This document shows positions 10,131-18,447 of a stretch of 64,000 bases of DNA, piece after piece. The stretch covers positions 9,066 to 73,065 of the forward strand of contig NZ_JBDKXB010000017.1 in assembly GCF_041197575.1 (NCBI RefSeq), given 5' to 3'. Made by a program: the position numbers and the translations under genes. The notes under the pieces were generated by a model, which saw nothing but the letters and a program-made list of their open reading frames with translations, ran no database searches and was not told the origin of the DNA. Source of the stretch: Thioalkalicoccus limnaeus. GTDB lineage: Bacteria; Pseudomonadota; Gammaproteobacteria; Chromatiales; Chromatiaceae. Numbering within the stretch: the stretch's first letter is position 1; every line of letters begins with the position of its first letter.

Positions 10131-12374
10131 TCAGCCAAGCAGGTTGCGCAGGGTCTCGACCAGGCTCGATTGGTCGAAGGCCCCTTTGACGATGTAGGCG
10201 TCGGCGCCGACCTGAATGCCCCGCTGCTTGTCCTCTTCCTTCTGTCGCGAGGTGATGATGACGATCGGCGTCGCGCGATAGCGCTCATTCTCGCGCAGTT
10301 TGGCGGTCAATGTGAAACCGTCGAGGCCGGGCATCTCGACATCGGTCAGGATCGCGTCGAACTGCCCGCCTAGCGCCTTTTGCCAGCCTTCGAGCCCATC
10401 CTCGGCGAGTGTCACGCGGTAACCGTACGCCTCGAGGATCTCTTTCTCGATCTCGCGCGTGTTCAGCGAGTCATCGACGACCAGGATGCGCTGCCCGGCG
10501 GCCGGTGGCCTGGCCTCGCCTTGGCGCGAGGCACGCCGCGCGACGGCCTGATGGCGGGTTTGGCGGGCGATCTCGAGGAGCGCCGGGGCCTGCAGGACGG
10601 CGACGAGATCGTTGTCTCCGGTGACCACCATCCCACTGACCAGACCGCCGACCGGACCAAAGTCGCGCAGATGATCCGGGAGTGGTTTGACGATCATGTC
10701 CCGTTCATCGACGATCTGATCGACGACGAGGCCAAGCTTGGCCTGGCGCAGGCCGAGTACGACCACCAGGCTCCTGGTGCGAGACGCGGTGGCCCGGTCG
10801 GGACTGATCGGGGCGCTGGCCCCGGCGTCGCCGAGGAGGTCGCTCAGAGCCACCAGCGGTACGATTTCGTTGCGGAGCACGACGGCGGGGCGGTCGGCGA
10901 CCTGGATCGTCTCGGCCTTGTCGATCAGGATCAGCTCGACGATGTGTTGGGCCGGCAAACCGAAGAGCTGATCCCCAGCCCGCAGCAGCAGGATCCTGAT
11001 CAGCGCCAAGGACAGCGGTAGGCGCAGCGTCAGCTTGGTGCCGCGACCGGGGCGGCTCGCGACGGCCATGGCGCCTTGCAGCTCGTCGTGGATCGCGCGT
11101 TTGACGGCATCGAGACCAACCCCGCGGCCTGACAACTCGGTAATGATCGGGCTGGTCGTGAACCCCGGCAGGCACAGCAGGTCGGCGAGTTGGTCGTCGC
11201 TGATCTCGATGCTTCGATGTGGCTCGATCAGCCCCTGTTGCACGGCCTTCGCAACGATCCGGTCGCGGTCGAGGCCACGCCCGTCGTCGGCGATCTCGAT
11301 CAGGACCCCGGCCCCCTCTTGACGCGCGATGAGGCGCAGGTGACCGATCGGCGGCTTGCCGGCGGCGACCCGTTCGTCGGGCGGCTCGATGCCATGGTCG
11401 ATCGCATTTCGCAACAGATGGACGAGGGCGTCGCCAAGGCGATCGATGATGTACCGGTCGATCTCGATCTCGCCGCCTCGGACCTCGCAGTGGATCTCCC
11501 GACCGAGGGATCGGGCGAGTTCGCGAGCGACGCGCGCGCTCGGATCCAGGACCGTCGACAACGGCAGCATCCGCATCGTCAAGGCCCGCTGATTGAGCTC
11601 TCCGACGAGCCGTTCCTGCTCCTGCACCAGCTCTCGCAACGACAGCACGAACTGGTGCAAGGCCGCATTGGCGGCCGGACCGGGTCCCGTCCGGTCGAGA
11701 GGAGTCAGAAGCGGGCGGAGTCTGGCTTCCAGCGCGCGGGCCTCCAACAACCTGTGGCGTAACCGGGTCTGGCTCGAGATGACCTCGCCCAGCAGGTTGA
11801 TCAGTTCATCGAGCTTCGCGACCCGTACCCGGACCTGATCGGACGCGCGCAGCGTAGCGGGGCCCGATGTCGCCTCGCCGCCATCGCCATCGCCATCGCC
11901 ATCGGCAGCGGCTTCGGTCGTGGAGGCCGTCGTGGTGCCCGGATGCGCGTCGACAGCGATCTGCTTCGGCCCGGGCTCCGTCGCGCCGGTGCTCGCGGCG
12001 AGCAAATCCTCGTTCACGCTTGCATCGCACGGCTGGTCGTTGCCTTCGGTGGCCTCGATCCGATCGACGACCCGGCTCAGGTGGTCGACCGCCCGCATCA
12101 GCCGCTGGCCGAGCTCTGATGTGGTCGGGATGCGGCCATCGCGCACGGCTCCTAGCACGTCCTCGACCCGATTCGCGGTCTCGGCCAGGCCGGTCAGTTT
12201 CAGCATCCGGGCCGAGCCCTTGATCGTATGCGCCGAGCGGAACAGTGCATCGAGCTGTTCAGGGGGGAGTCGACCGGTCTCGATCAGGTCGGCGAGGCCG
12301 GCTTCGAGACGGCTCAGATGATCGCGCGCCTCGCCGACGAAACGTCCGATGAACTTTTTAAGATCAAGCGCCAT
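10131..12374 (-). CDS. Hybrid chemotaxis histidine kinase CheA-REC (WspE-like)
   Basis: The 747-residue protein has an N-terminal Hpt/P1 domain with phospho-acceptor His49 in AHTIKGSARM, an Ala/Asp/Gly-rich linker, a P3 dimerisation helix pair, a kinase core with N box around LLRNAIDHGIEPPDER, G boxes (IADDGRGLDRD, GRGVGLDAVKRAI), a CheW-like P5 domain, and a C-terminal receiver (ILVVDDSLNTRE, AILTDVEMPGLDGF). There is no obvious P2 domain. CheA-REC fusions of this type are typical of Wsp- and Pil-like alternative-function systems. The start at 12374 overlaps the end of the cheR gene by 11 bases. It should phosphorylate its own receiver, the stand-alone receiver and the GGDEF protein. Confidence 0.95.
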   Translation of the reverse strand: MALDLKKFIGRFVGEARDHLSRLEAGLADLIETGRLPPEQLDALFRSAHTIKGSARMLKLTGLAETANRVEDVLGAVRDGRIPTTSELGQRLMRAVDHLSRVVDRIEATEGNDQPCDASVNEDLLAASTGATEPGPKQIAVDAHPGTTTASTTEAAADGDGDGDGGEATSGPATLRASDQVRVRVAKLDELINLLGEVISSQTRLRHRLLEARALEARLRPLLTPLDRTGPGPAANAALHQFVLSLRELVQEQERLVGELNQRALTMRMLPLSTVLDPSARVARELARSLGREIHCEVRGGEIEIDRYIIDRLGDALVHLLRNAIDHGIEPPDERVAAGKPPIGHLRLIARQEGAGVLIEIADDGRGLDRDRIVAKAVQQGLIEPHRSIEISDDQLADLLCLPGFTTSPIITELSGRGVGLDAVKRAIHDELQGAMAVASRPGRGTKLTLRLPLSLALIRILLLRAGDQLFGLPAQHIVELILIDKAETIQVADRPAVVLRNEIVPLVALSDLLGDAGASAPISPDRATASRTRSLVVVLGLRQAKLGLVVDQIVDERDMIVKPLPDHLRDFGPVGGLVSGMVVTGDNDLVAVLQAPALLEIARQTRHQAVARRASRQGEARPPAAGQRILVVDDSLNTREIEKEILEAYGYRVTLAEDGLEGWQKALGGQFDAILTDVEMPGLDGFTLTAKLRENERYRATPIVIITSRQKEEDKQRGIQVGADAYIVKGAFDQSSLVETLRNLLG

Positions 12375-13899
12375 GGTGGCCGTGTCGATTCGTCGCTGTC
12401 GCGAGCCGCGACAGCTGGGTCTCGCACAGGTGACGGATGTCCCGTGGCGACAGGATCAGGGGCAGCGGTCCGGTATAGGGTTCGGCGGAGGGATTCGTCG
12501 TGGCTAGGCGCAATGCGATACCGAACTCGCGTCGAGCCTGATCGACCCGGCCGGCGTCACGGTGGATCTCGGCCAACTGGTAATGGGTCCGCCAGTGGTC
12601 GGGCCGAGTGTAGAGCGCTCGACGCAGCCGTTCGGTCGCGCTGTCGTCGTCTCCGCGCGAGCGGTCGATCCGGGCCAGGATCAGCAAGGCGTCGGTGCAC
12701 CAGGGGTCGTCGGCCAAGGCCTGTTCGGCAGCCGTCGCCGCGCGTGCTCGATCACCGCGTTCGACGAGGATGTGGGAGAGCAGCGTGAGGTGCTCGGCCA
12801 TTGCCTCTGGGCCTTCGCAGAGCGGTGTCAAGCGCGCGAGGGCCTCGTCGAGGCATTCGGCGCGGACCAGCGCGACGACCTCCTGGTAGCGATCATCGGT
12901 CGTCGCGGTAGCCGCTCGGGCCGCGGCGGCAATCGCTCGTGTCCGGAGGATCGCCGTTTGGCTACGAGATGTTTCGGGTGGCCGCACCAGTGTGGCGCTA
13001 GGGCGACCGATGGCCGGGAGTCGGCGTCGATCGGGACCGGGACGGACCATCGGTGCCGGCGGGCGCGGTGGCAGCGAGGCGACACCGGGGTCGTGGCCCG
13101 CCCAGGTTCGATCGCGAAAAAAGAAGATCCCCTCCTGCTCGCACAGTTCGAAGAGCCCCAGGTCATTGGCGAGCGTCTCGGCTGCGCCGACGATCAGGTG
13201 CCCCCCAGGCCGGAGCCGTTGGGCCAGGTGCCGCAGCGCACGTTCCCGGGTCCGGCGGTCGAAGTAGAGGGAGACGTTGCGGAAGAAGATCAGGTCCTGA
13301 CCCGGGTCGCCCCTCGGCAGGGTCGGCGACAAGACGTTGAAGGGGGTGAACCGGACTTGTTCACGGATCACCTCGGCGATTTGCCAGTGTCGATCATCGA
13401 TGGGCAGGAAGTAACGGTCGCGCAGTGGCACCGGGAGCGCGCGAAAGGCGAAGGGTCCATATCGGCCGGCTCGAGCGCGCGCCAACGCGGCCTGATCGAG
13501 ATCGCCGGCGTGAATCTCGAACAGGCGGCCCGCGCGCTCACCGAACTGCTCGCGGAGCGCGATCGCGATCGAATAGGGTTCTTCGCCGGTCGAGCAGCCG
13601 ACCGACAGGACGCGGATCCGTTCGCCAGCGGGCAAACGGGCAAGGCGAGGCGGAAGCAGGATCTGGGTCGACAACCGCAGATGTTGTGGTTCGCGGTAGA
13701 AATAGGTCTCGTGGATCGCGAGCCGTCGAATCACCGCCTGCCAGGCCTGGTCGAGGGTATCCCGGCGCGCGAGCTCGCCGACGATATCCGCCGCGTCCAT
13801 GTGCTCGAGGCCGGCCAGGCACAGTTCATTGGCGAGCAGGTCGTCGAGCGGGAGTCCGATCCGTTCCCGGATGAGCTCGGGGAGTTCGTTCGGGGTCAT
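12364..13899 (-). CDS. cheR: CheR methyltransferase with C-terminal TPR region (WspC-like)
   Basis: The first 270 residues are a CheR receptor methyltransferase: the alpha-helical N-terminal domain, then an SAM-binding fold with VLSVGCSTGEEPYSIA and the IFFRNVSLYF segment (family consensus FCRNV.IYF). Residues after about 350 form helical repeats (AECLDEALARLTPLCEGPEA, WCTDALLILARIDRSRGDDD, YQLAEIHRDAGRVDQAR) that read as TPRs. A CheR-TPR architecture is characteristic of WspC. The ATG at 13899 overlaps the cheB stop as ATGA, so I prefer it to an upstream start at 13950. It methylates glutamates on the receptor to set its activity. 511 residues. Confidence 0.93.
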   Translation of the reverse strand: MTPNELPELIRERIGLPLDDLLANELCLAGLEHMDAADIVGELARRDTLDQAWQAVIRRLAIHETYFYREPQHLRLSTQILLPPRLARLPAGERIRVLSVGCSTGEEPYSIAIALREQFGERAGRLFEIHAGDLDQAALARARAGRYGPFAFRALPVPLRDRYFLPIDDRHWQIAEVIREQVRFTPFNVLSPTLPRGDPGQDLIFFRNVSLYFDRRTRERALRHLAQRLRPGGHLIVGAAETLANDLGLFELCEQEGIFFFRDRTWAGHDPGVASLPPRPPAPMVRPGPDRRRLPAIGRPSATLVRPPETSRSQTAILRTRAIAAAARAATATTDDRYQEVVALVRAECLDEALARLTPLCEGPEAMAEHLTLLSHILVERGDRARAATAAEQALADDPWCTDALLILARIDRSRGDDDSATERLRRALYTRPDHWRTHYQLAEIHRDAGRVDQARREFGIALRLATTNPSAEPYTGPLPLILSPRDIRHLCETQLSRLATATNRHGHHGA

Positions 13900-14969
13900 G
13901 ACGCGATCATCGGTCCGTGTATCGGATGCGGCGCACCGGTCAGTCGACACAGGGCCGCAGCGATCTCGGCCAGCGGCAAGACCCAGCGGATGGCGCCGGC
14001 ACGGATGGCTTCCTGATTCATGCCAAAGACGACCGACGAGGCCTCATCCTGGGCAATGGTCATGCCGCCGCCCCGATGAATCGCCAGCAATCCGTCGACC
14101 CCGTCGCGCCCCATCCCGGTCAGGATCACGCCCACGGCCCGCGCGCCGGCATATCGGGCGACCGAGGTCAGCAGCGTATCGCAACTGGGCCGGTAGATGT
14201 TCTCGTCGCGTCGGGGGACCAGGGTCAACCGACCGCTAGCGCCGACCAGCAGATGCGTTCTCGAATCGGCGAGGTAGACACGTCCCGCGGCCAGGGGGTC
14301 GCCATCGCGCGCCAAGCTGATGGACAGCGGGCTGATGGTGTCGAGCCATGCGGCCATGCCGGCGGCGAAGCCGTCGGCGATATGCTGGGCGATCAGCACC
14401 GGGGCGGGGAAATCGGCCGGTAATGACGGCAGAAGCTGGCCCAACGCTTGTGGACCGCCCGTCGACGCGGCGATCGCGACGACGCGATAGGGTGCTAGGC
14501 CTGACCGTTGGACGGCGGCGGACGATGTGTCCGGGGTGGTCGGGATCTCCGGCCGGTCTGGTCGACTCGACCAGCGGATGTGGCGAATCACGGGCACGCG
14601 CGCGAGCATCTCGAGGCGCGCGGCGAACGCTGGGCCCTCGTCGAGCGCTGGCTTGCCGGCCACCTCGAGCGCACCGCGAGCGACGGCAGCGACCGCCATC
14701 GAGGCGTCGGCAAGGTCCGACAGCACGAGGATCGGCGTCGCGCGAACGGCCATGATCTCGGCAATCGCGTCCATGCCGTTCATCACTGGCATGTTGATAT
14801 CCATCGTCACGATGTCGGGTTTCAGCGCCAGCACCTGCGCGACCGCCTCGCGACCGTGCTTGGCCTCGCCACACAGGATCAAGCCGGGCGCGGCGGCGAT
14901 CAATGCCCCGATCAGGCCGCGCGCCGACGCGCTGTCATCGACGACCAGTACACGAATAGGTCCGTTCAT
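13896..14969 (-). CDS. cheB: CheB-type receptor methylesterase (WspF-like)
   Basis: The 357-residue protein has a receiver domain (VLVVDDSASARGL; phospho-acceptor in DIVTMDINMPVMNG) and a C-terminal methylesterase domain starting near residue 165. Catalytic features of the CheB serine hydrolase are present: the serine in AIAASTGGPQAL, the histidine in IAQHIADGFAAGM, and the aspartate in GMGRDGVDGL. It removes methyl groups from, and deamidates, the receptor, opposing CheR. In Wsp systems loss of this enzyme locks the pathway on. It sits second in the operon, 39 bp after the MCP gene. Confidence 0.95.
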   Translation of the reverse strand: MNGPIRVLVVDDSASARGLIGALIAAAPGLILCGEAKHGREAVAQVLALKPDIVTMDINMPVMNGMDAIAEIMAVRATPILVLSDLADASMAVAAVARGALEVAGKPALDEGPAFAARLEMLARVPVIRHIRWSSRPDRPEIPTTPDTSSAAVQRSGLAPYRVVAIAASTGGPQALGQLLPSLPADFPAPVLIAQHIADGFAAGMAAWLDTISPLSISLARDGDPLAAGRVYLADSRTHLLVGASGRLTLVPRRDENIYRPSCDTLLTSVARYAGARAVGVILTGMGRDGVDGLLAIHRGGGMTIAQDEASSVVFGMNQEAIRAGAIRWVLPLAEIAAALCRLTGAPHPIHGPMIAS

Positions 14970-15008
14970 TGGTCGACGTGGCGAATATCGGGCGGCCAGA
15001 CGCCAGTG

Positions 15009-16958
15009 TCAGATCCGGGTCGGCTTCTTGCTGTCAGGTGACGGTTCCGCCCGGGCCAGCGTGAAGGTGGCGACTTGTTTTCTCAGTAGCGCCGAGGATC
15101 GGGTCATCTGCTGTGTCACCTGCGCGATGCGTTGCACCGTTTGGGCGGTATCGGCGCTCGCGGCGACGATCTCCCGCAAGGCAATGACCACCTGGTTGCT
15201 GGCCGTCCGCTGCTGCTGGGTCGACAGGTTGATCTGCTGCGCCGAGCGACTGCTCTCACTGGCCGCCTCGACGAGGGTCTCGAGAAAGCTCGCGGTCTGC
15301 GCCGTCTCTTCCATGCCCTGTTCGATGCCCACCGCGCCCTTCTCGGATGTGATCACCAGCCGGTTGATCGCCTCCTGGATCTCCGCGACCTTCGTCTCGA
15401 TCTCGTTCGTCGATTCGCTCACCGAATCGGCGAGGCGGCGGATCTCCGCCGCGACCACGCCGAAACGCCGTCCGGCCTCGCCGGCCGAAGAGGCCTCGAG
15501 CGCCGCGTTGAAGGCGATCAGCTTGGTCTGGTCGGCGACCGTGTCGATGATCACCATGATCCGCGAGATCTCCTTGGATTTGCGCCCCAGATCGATGATC
15601 TCACGCAGCGAATCTTGATTGCGGTCGTGGATCTCGGTCATGCGGGTCGTGAGACGTTGCATCGCTTCGGCCCCTTGCAGGCTGTCGTCGTACGTGCGTT
15701 TCGCGATCTCGACGACGGTGCCCGAGTATTCGGCGATCTGGATCGAGGAGGCCGACAACTCTTCCATGGTCGAAGTGATCTCGGCGACGGAGGCCGACAT
15801 CTCGCTCGAGTTGGCCGCCTGGCCATCGACCGAATGGGCGATCTCCTCGGCGGCCACGTGGACCTCGCGGGCGTTTGCATCGACCTCGGCAACGAGGTCA
15901 TGGAGGTGCTCACGCATCTGTTCGATCGAGACGGCAAGGCTCGCTAGTTCGTCACGGCCAGCGATCGGGATCGCGCCGGCGAGATTGCCGGCGGCGACCT
16001 GGCGAACGCCATCGCCGAGCCGCGCGATGCGGCGGGTCAGCGCACGCGCCATGAACCAGGACACGGCGAGACCGAGCAGCACCGCGAGCAGACCGACGAG
16101 CCAAGAGGTACGCGTCGCGCGGGCGAGGTTCGCTAGGTGGTCGCGCCGGTCCATCGCAACCTCGATGACGCCGAGTGGGCGACCCGAGTAGTCGAGGACC
16201 GCCTCGGCGTAAACCGCGAAGGGCACCCCATCGAGCATGAGGCGTGTCGTCCTGGGCTGCCCCGAGAAGGCGGCCTCCAGGTCTGCGGCGCCGGACAACG
16301 GCTGTTCGCCGTAAGTACCGGCGAAGGTCTCGATACGGTCATTGCGAAACAGATGCAAGCCGGCATCGACTCCGTAGTCCCGCTTGAAGGCATCGAAAAA
16401 GCTTTGACCGAAGGACAGGCCGAACTCGACGGAGCCGATGTGCTGGCCTTCGTCGAACACCGGGACCATTCCCCGGGCGCCGAGGTCGCCGACGCCGATT
16501 TCGAGACCGCGATGCGGCGCCAGCTCGGTGTTGGTTGCGACCACCGTATGCCGGAAAGCCGCCAGGTCATCGCCGTGCTTGTCGGGCAAATGCAGGCGCA
16601 GGAACGAGCGGGCTGGCGGATGATGGAACTGAAACTGGACCACCGCGTGGTTCGCCTCCAGGACGCGGTAGGCTGGCAGCAATTGGTCGCGTAGCCAGGC
16701 GCGATCGCCGGCCGCGAAGCGAGTCTGGACCTCGGGCATGTTGGCGACCAGCGCGCTGAGCGCCTGTGCCGTCTCGGTTTCCGCCGCGATATTGACTTGA
16801 ATCGTGTTGGCGATACGCCGGAGCTCGGCTTCTTCGCCGGCCTCGATCACGGACTCGAGATTCCGCAGGTTGATCAGCGTCAGCGTCACCATCGCCACCA
16901 GGATGGCGAACCCCATGCCGATCAGGATGTTGGCCCAGAGACGCAGCTTGCTGAACAT
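15009..16958 (-). CDS. Methyl-accepting chemotaxis protein with periplasmic Cache-type sensor
   Basis: The 649-residue receptor starts with a membrane segment (about residues 10-32), followed by a periplasmic domain of about 250 residues that looks like a double-Cache fold (QFQFHHPPARSFLRLHLPDK, RGLEIGVGDLGARGMVPVF, IGSVEFGLSFGQSFFDAF). A second membrane segment near 290 leads into a HAMP domain and a signalling coiled coil. The hairpin tip (IIDTVADQTKLIAFNAALEA) is well conserved. The ligand is not predictable; the sensor resembles those that bind small organic acids. It is the first gene of the operon and is its only receptor, as WspA is in Wsp. Confidence 0.95.
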   Translation of the reverse strand: MFSKLRLWANILIGMGFAILVAMVTLTLINLRNLESVIEAGEEAELRRIANTIQVNIAAETETAQALSALVANMPEVQTRFAAGDRAWLRDQLLPAYRVLEANHAVVQFQFHHPPARSFLRLHLPDKHGDDLAAFRHTVVATNTELAPHRGLEIGVGDLGARGMVPVFDEGQHIGSVEFGLSFGQSFFDAFKRDYGVDAGLHLFRNDRIETFAGTYGEQPLSGAADLEAAFSGQPRTTRLMLDGVPFAVYAEAVLDYSGRPLGVIEVAMDRRDHLANLARATRTSWLVGLLAVLLGLAVSWFMARALTRRIARLGDGVRQVAAGNLAGAIPIAGRDELASLAVSIEQMREHLHDLVAEVDANAREVHVAAEEIAHSVDGQAANSSEMSASVAEITSTMEELSASSIQIAEYSGTVVEIAKRTYDDSLQGAEAMQRLTTRMTEIHDRNQDSLREIIDLGRKSKEISRIMVIIDTVADQTKLIAFNAALEASSAGEAGRRFGVVAAEIRRLADSVSESTNEIETKVAEIQEAINRLVITSEKGAVGIEQGMEETAQTASFLETLVEAASESSRSAQQINLSTQQQRTASNQVVIALREIVAASADTAQTVQRIAQVTQQMTRSSALLRKQVATFTLARAEPSPDSKKPTRI

Positions 16959-17378
16959 GGAGGAAGGCCCTGTGAGTTATCCTTCGGGGGCGACAAGCGG
17001 ATCGGCCACCAGCGGGTCTCGGCATTCGCACGCCCCGAGCCCGAGGTTGGCGCAACAGGATGGCCGGCATCGAATAGCGATCGAATACCACGCCCTTTGT
17101 AGGCGTGACTGGTCGGCTTGTCAATCGACGGCGACCGGTCGCGCCAGGCGAAGGCCGGAATGCTCGCATCCTATCAGGGTAGGTTGATCCAGGGCGCTCA
17201 TCGTGATCAGTGCTCAGGGATGATCAGGCTGGCGACATGATCGGCAGGGCGACAAGGGCTGGCTACCATGGGATCCGTTGCAAAGCGCATGGATTGGCTT
17301 GACACGGTCGGGTGTTTTGCCGATCGTGCCGACCTTGCGATACGGCCAGGCCCGCGACCTGGTCGGCCTCCTCCGCGG
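16959..17378. other. Divergent intergenic region between MCP and cobS
   Basis: About 420 bp separate the divergent MCP and cobS genes, so both promoters should lie here. I looked for a cobalamin riboswitch before cobS and did not find a convincing B12 box or its usual flanking helices. A TTGACA hexamer near 17300 could be a -35 element, but the matching -10 is poor. No reading frame here has protein-like composition. Confidence 0.5.
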
Positions 17379-18152
17379 ATGACGAGCTTGGTTGATCGAT
17401 TCCAGATGTGGGCGGCCTTATTGACGGCCGGGCGTTTCTTGACCCGTTTGCCGTGGCCGGATCCCGGGCCGGTGACCGAGGCCACGGCTGGGCGCGCCGC
17501 GCTCTTCTATCCGCTGATCGGTCTCGTCATCGGCGTCATGCTGTGGGGGCTGGCGGCGCTGTTGCCGTGGGCGCCGGTTGGTGTCGCGGCGGCATTGATC
17601 CTGGTGCTGTGGGTGTGGCTGACGGGTGCCTTGCATCTCGATGGGCTGAGCGATACCGCGGATGCCTGGGTCGGTGGTCTGGGGAGCCGCGAGCGAGCCC
17701 TCGAGATCATGCGCGACCCGCGCGCTGGGGCCATGGGGGTCGTGGCGATCGTCCTGGTGCTGTTGGTCAAGTGGTCGGCGCTGATGGCGCTGCTGGCCAC
17801 CGGCTCGGTCTGGATGCTGGTCTGGATCCCGGTGCTGGCGAGGGTTCAGATCCTGTCGTTGATGCTGACGGTGCCCTATGCGCGCCCCGTCGGTATGGCC
17901 AGCGCGGCCGTTGCCCATCTCCCGCGACGGGCAGCTTGGGTGGTCGTCGCCGCTGTGATCCTGGCTGTGCCCTGGATCGGCGGTGTCGCCGGGCTCGTCG
18001 CGCTCATGGTCGCGCTCTTGATCCTGTTGGCGTGGCGTCGCGCGCTGCTGAGACGGCTAGGCGGCTTCACCGGAGATACCGCCGGTGCACTCGTCGAACT
18101 GACCGAGGCCGCCGTGCTGATCGGTGTGATACTCCTGCTATCGGCGCCGTGA
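17379..18152 (+). CDS. cobS: Adenosylcobinamide-GDP ribazoletransferase
   Basis: CobS joins adenosylcobinamide-GDP and alpha-ribazole (or its phosphate) to make adenosylcobalamin in the last steps of B12 assembly, at the inner membrane. The 257-residue protein has the family N-terminus (TAGRFLTRLPWPD), the metal-binding stretch GALHLDGLSDTADAWVG and GSRERALEIMRDPRAGAMGV, and several membrane helices. I prefer the ATG at 17379; ATG 17407 is also possible, and an upstream ATG at 17268 would add an unsupported extension. It precedes a TonB receptor and a CobN-like gene, forming a cobalt/cobalamin neighbourhood on this strand. Confidence 0.94.
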   Translation: MTSLVDRFQMWAALLTAGRFLTRLPWPDPGPVTEATAGRAALFYPLIGLVIGVMLWGLAALLPWAPVGVAAALILVLWVWLTGALHLDGLSDTADAWVGGLGSRERALEIMRDPRAGAMGVVAIVLVLLVKWSALMALLATGSVWMLVWIPVLARVQILSLMLTVPYARPVGMASAAVAHLPRRAAWVVVAAVILAVPWIGGVAGLVALMVALLILLAWRRALLRRLGGFTGDTAGALVELTEAAVLIGVILLLSAP

Positions 18153-18447
18153 ACGGGCCGCGGCGCCAGCCGCCCTCTTGTCCTCCCTTGCAAGATCAAA
18201 TGACAGCGATTACCATTCGCGCTCCTTGAGGGCCTTGACCGATTCAGGGTGCTCGATCGGGTCAGGATGAGCCGATGGCGCGGAAGGCCTACCCCTGTTT
18301 GTCGTCTCGAGGCGCGGCCCGGAAGGCCACTTCTCGAGGCCGTAGCCAGCCACCTGGTCCCCGCTGTTCGCATCGCGTTCCGAGGGGCCGGGCAGCCATG
18401 TACCGAAATCCGAGCCGCCTCTCGAGGGCGGCCATTGCGGAGGCGTC

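Noticed and set aside
18153..18447. Possible cobalamin riboswitch before the TonB receptor gene
   Set aside because: GCCACTT and GGTGCTCG words appear, but no B12 box (AGTCAGGAGACCTGCC-like) or consistent helices; pairings are ordinary for GC-rich DNA.
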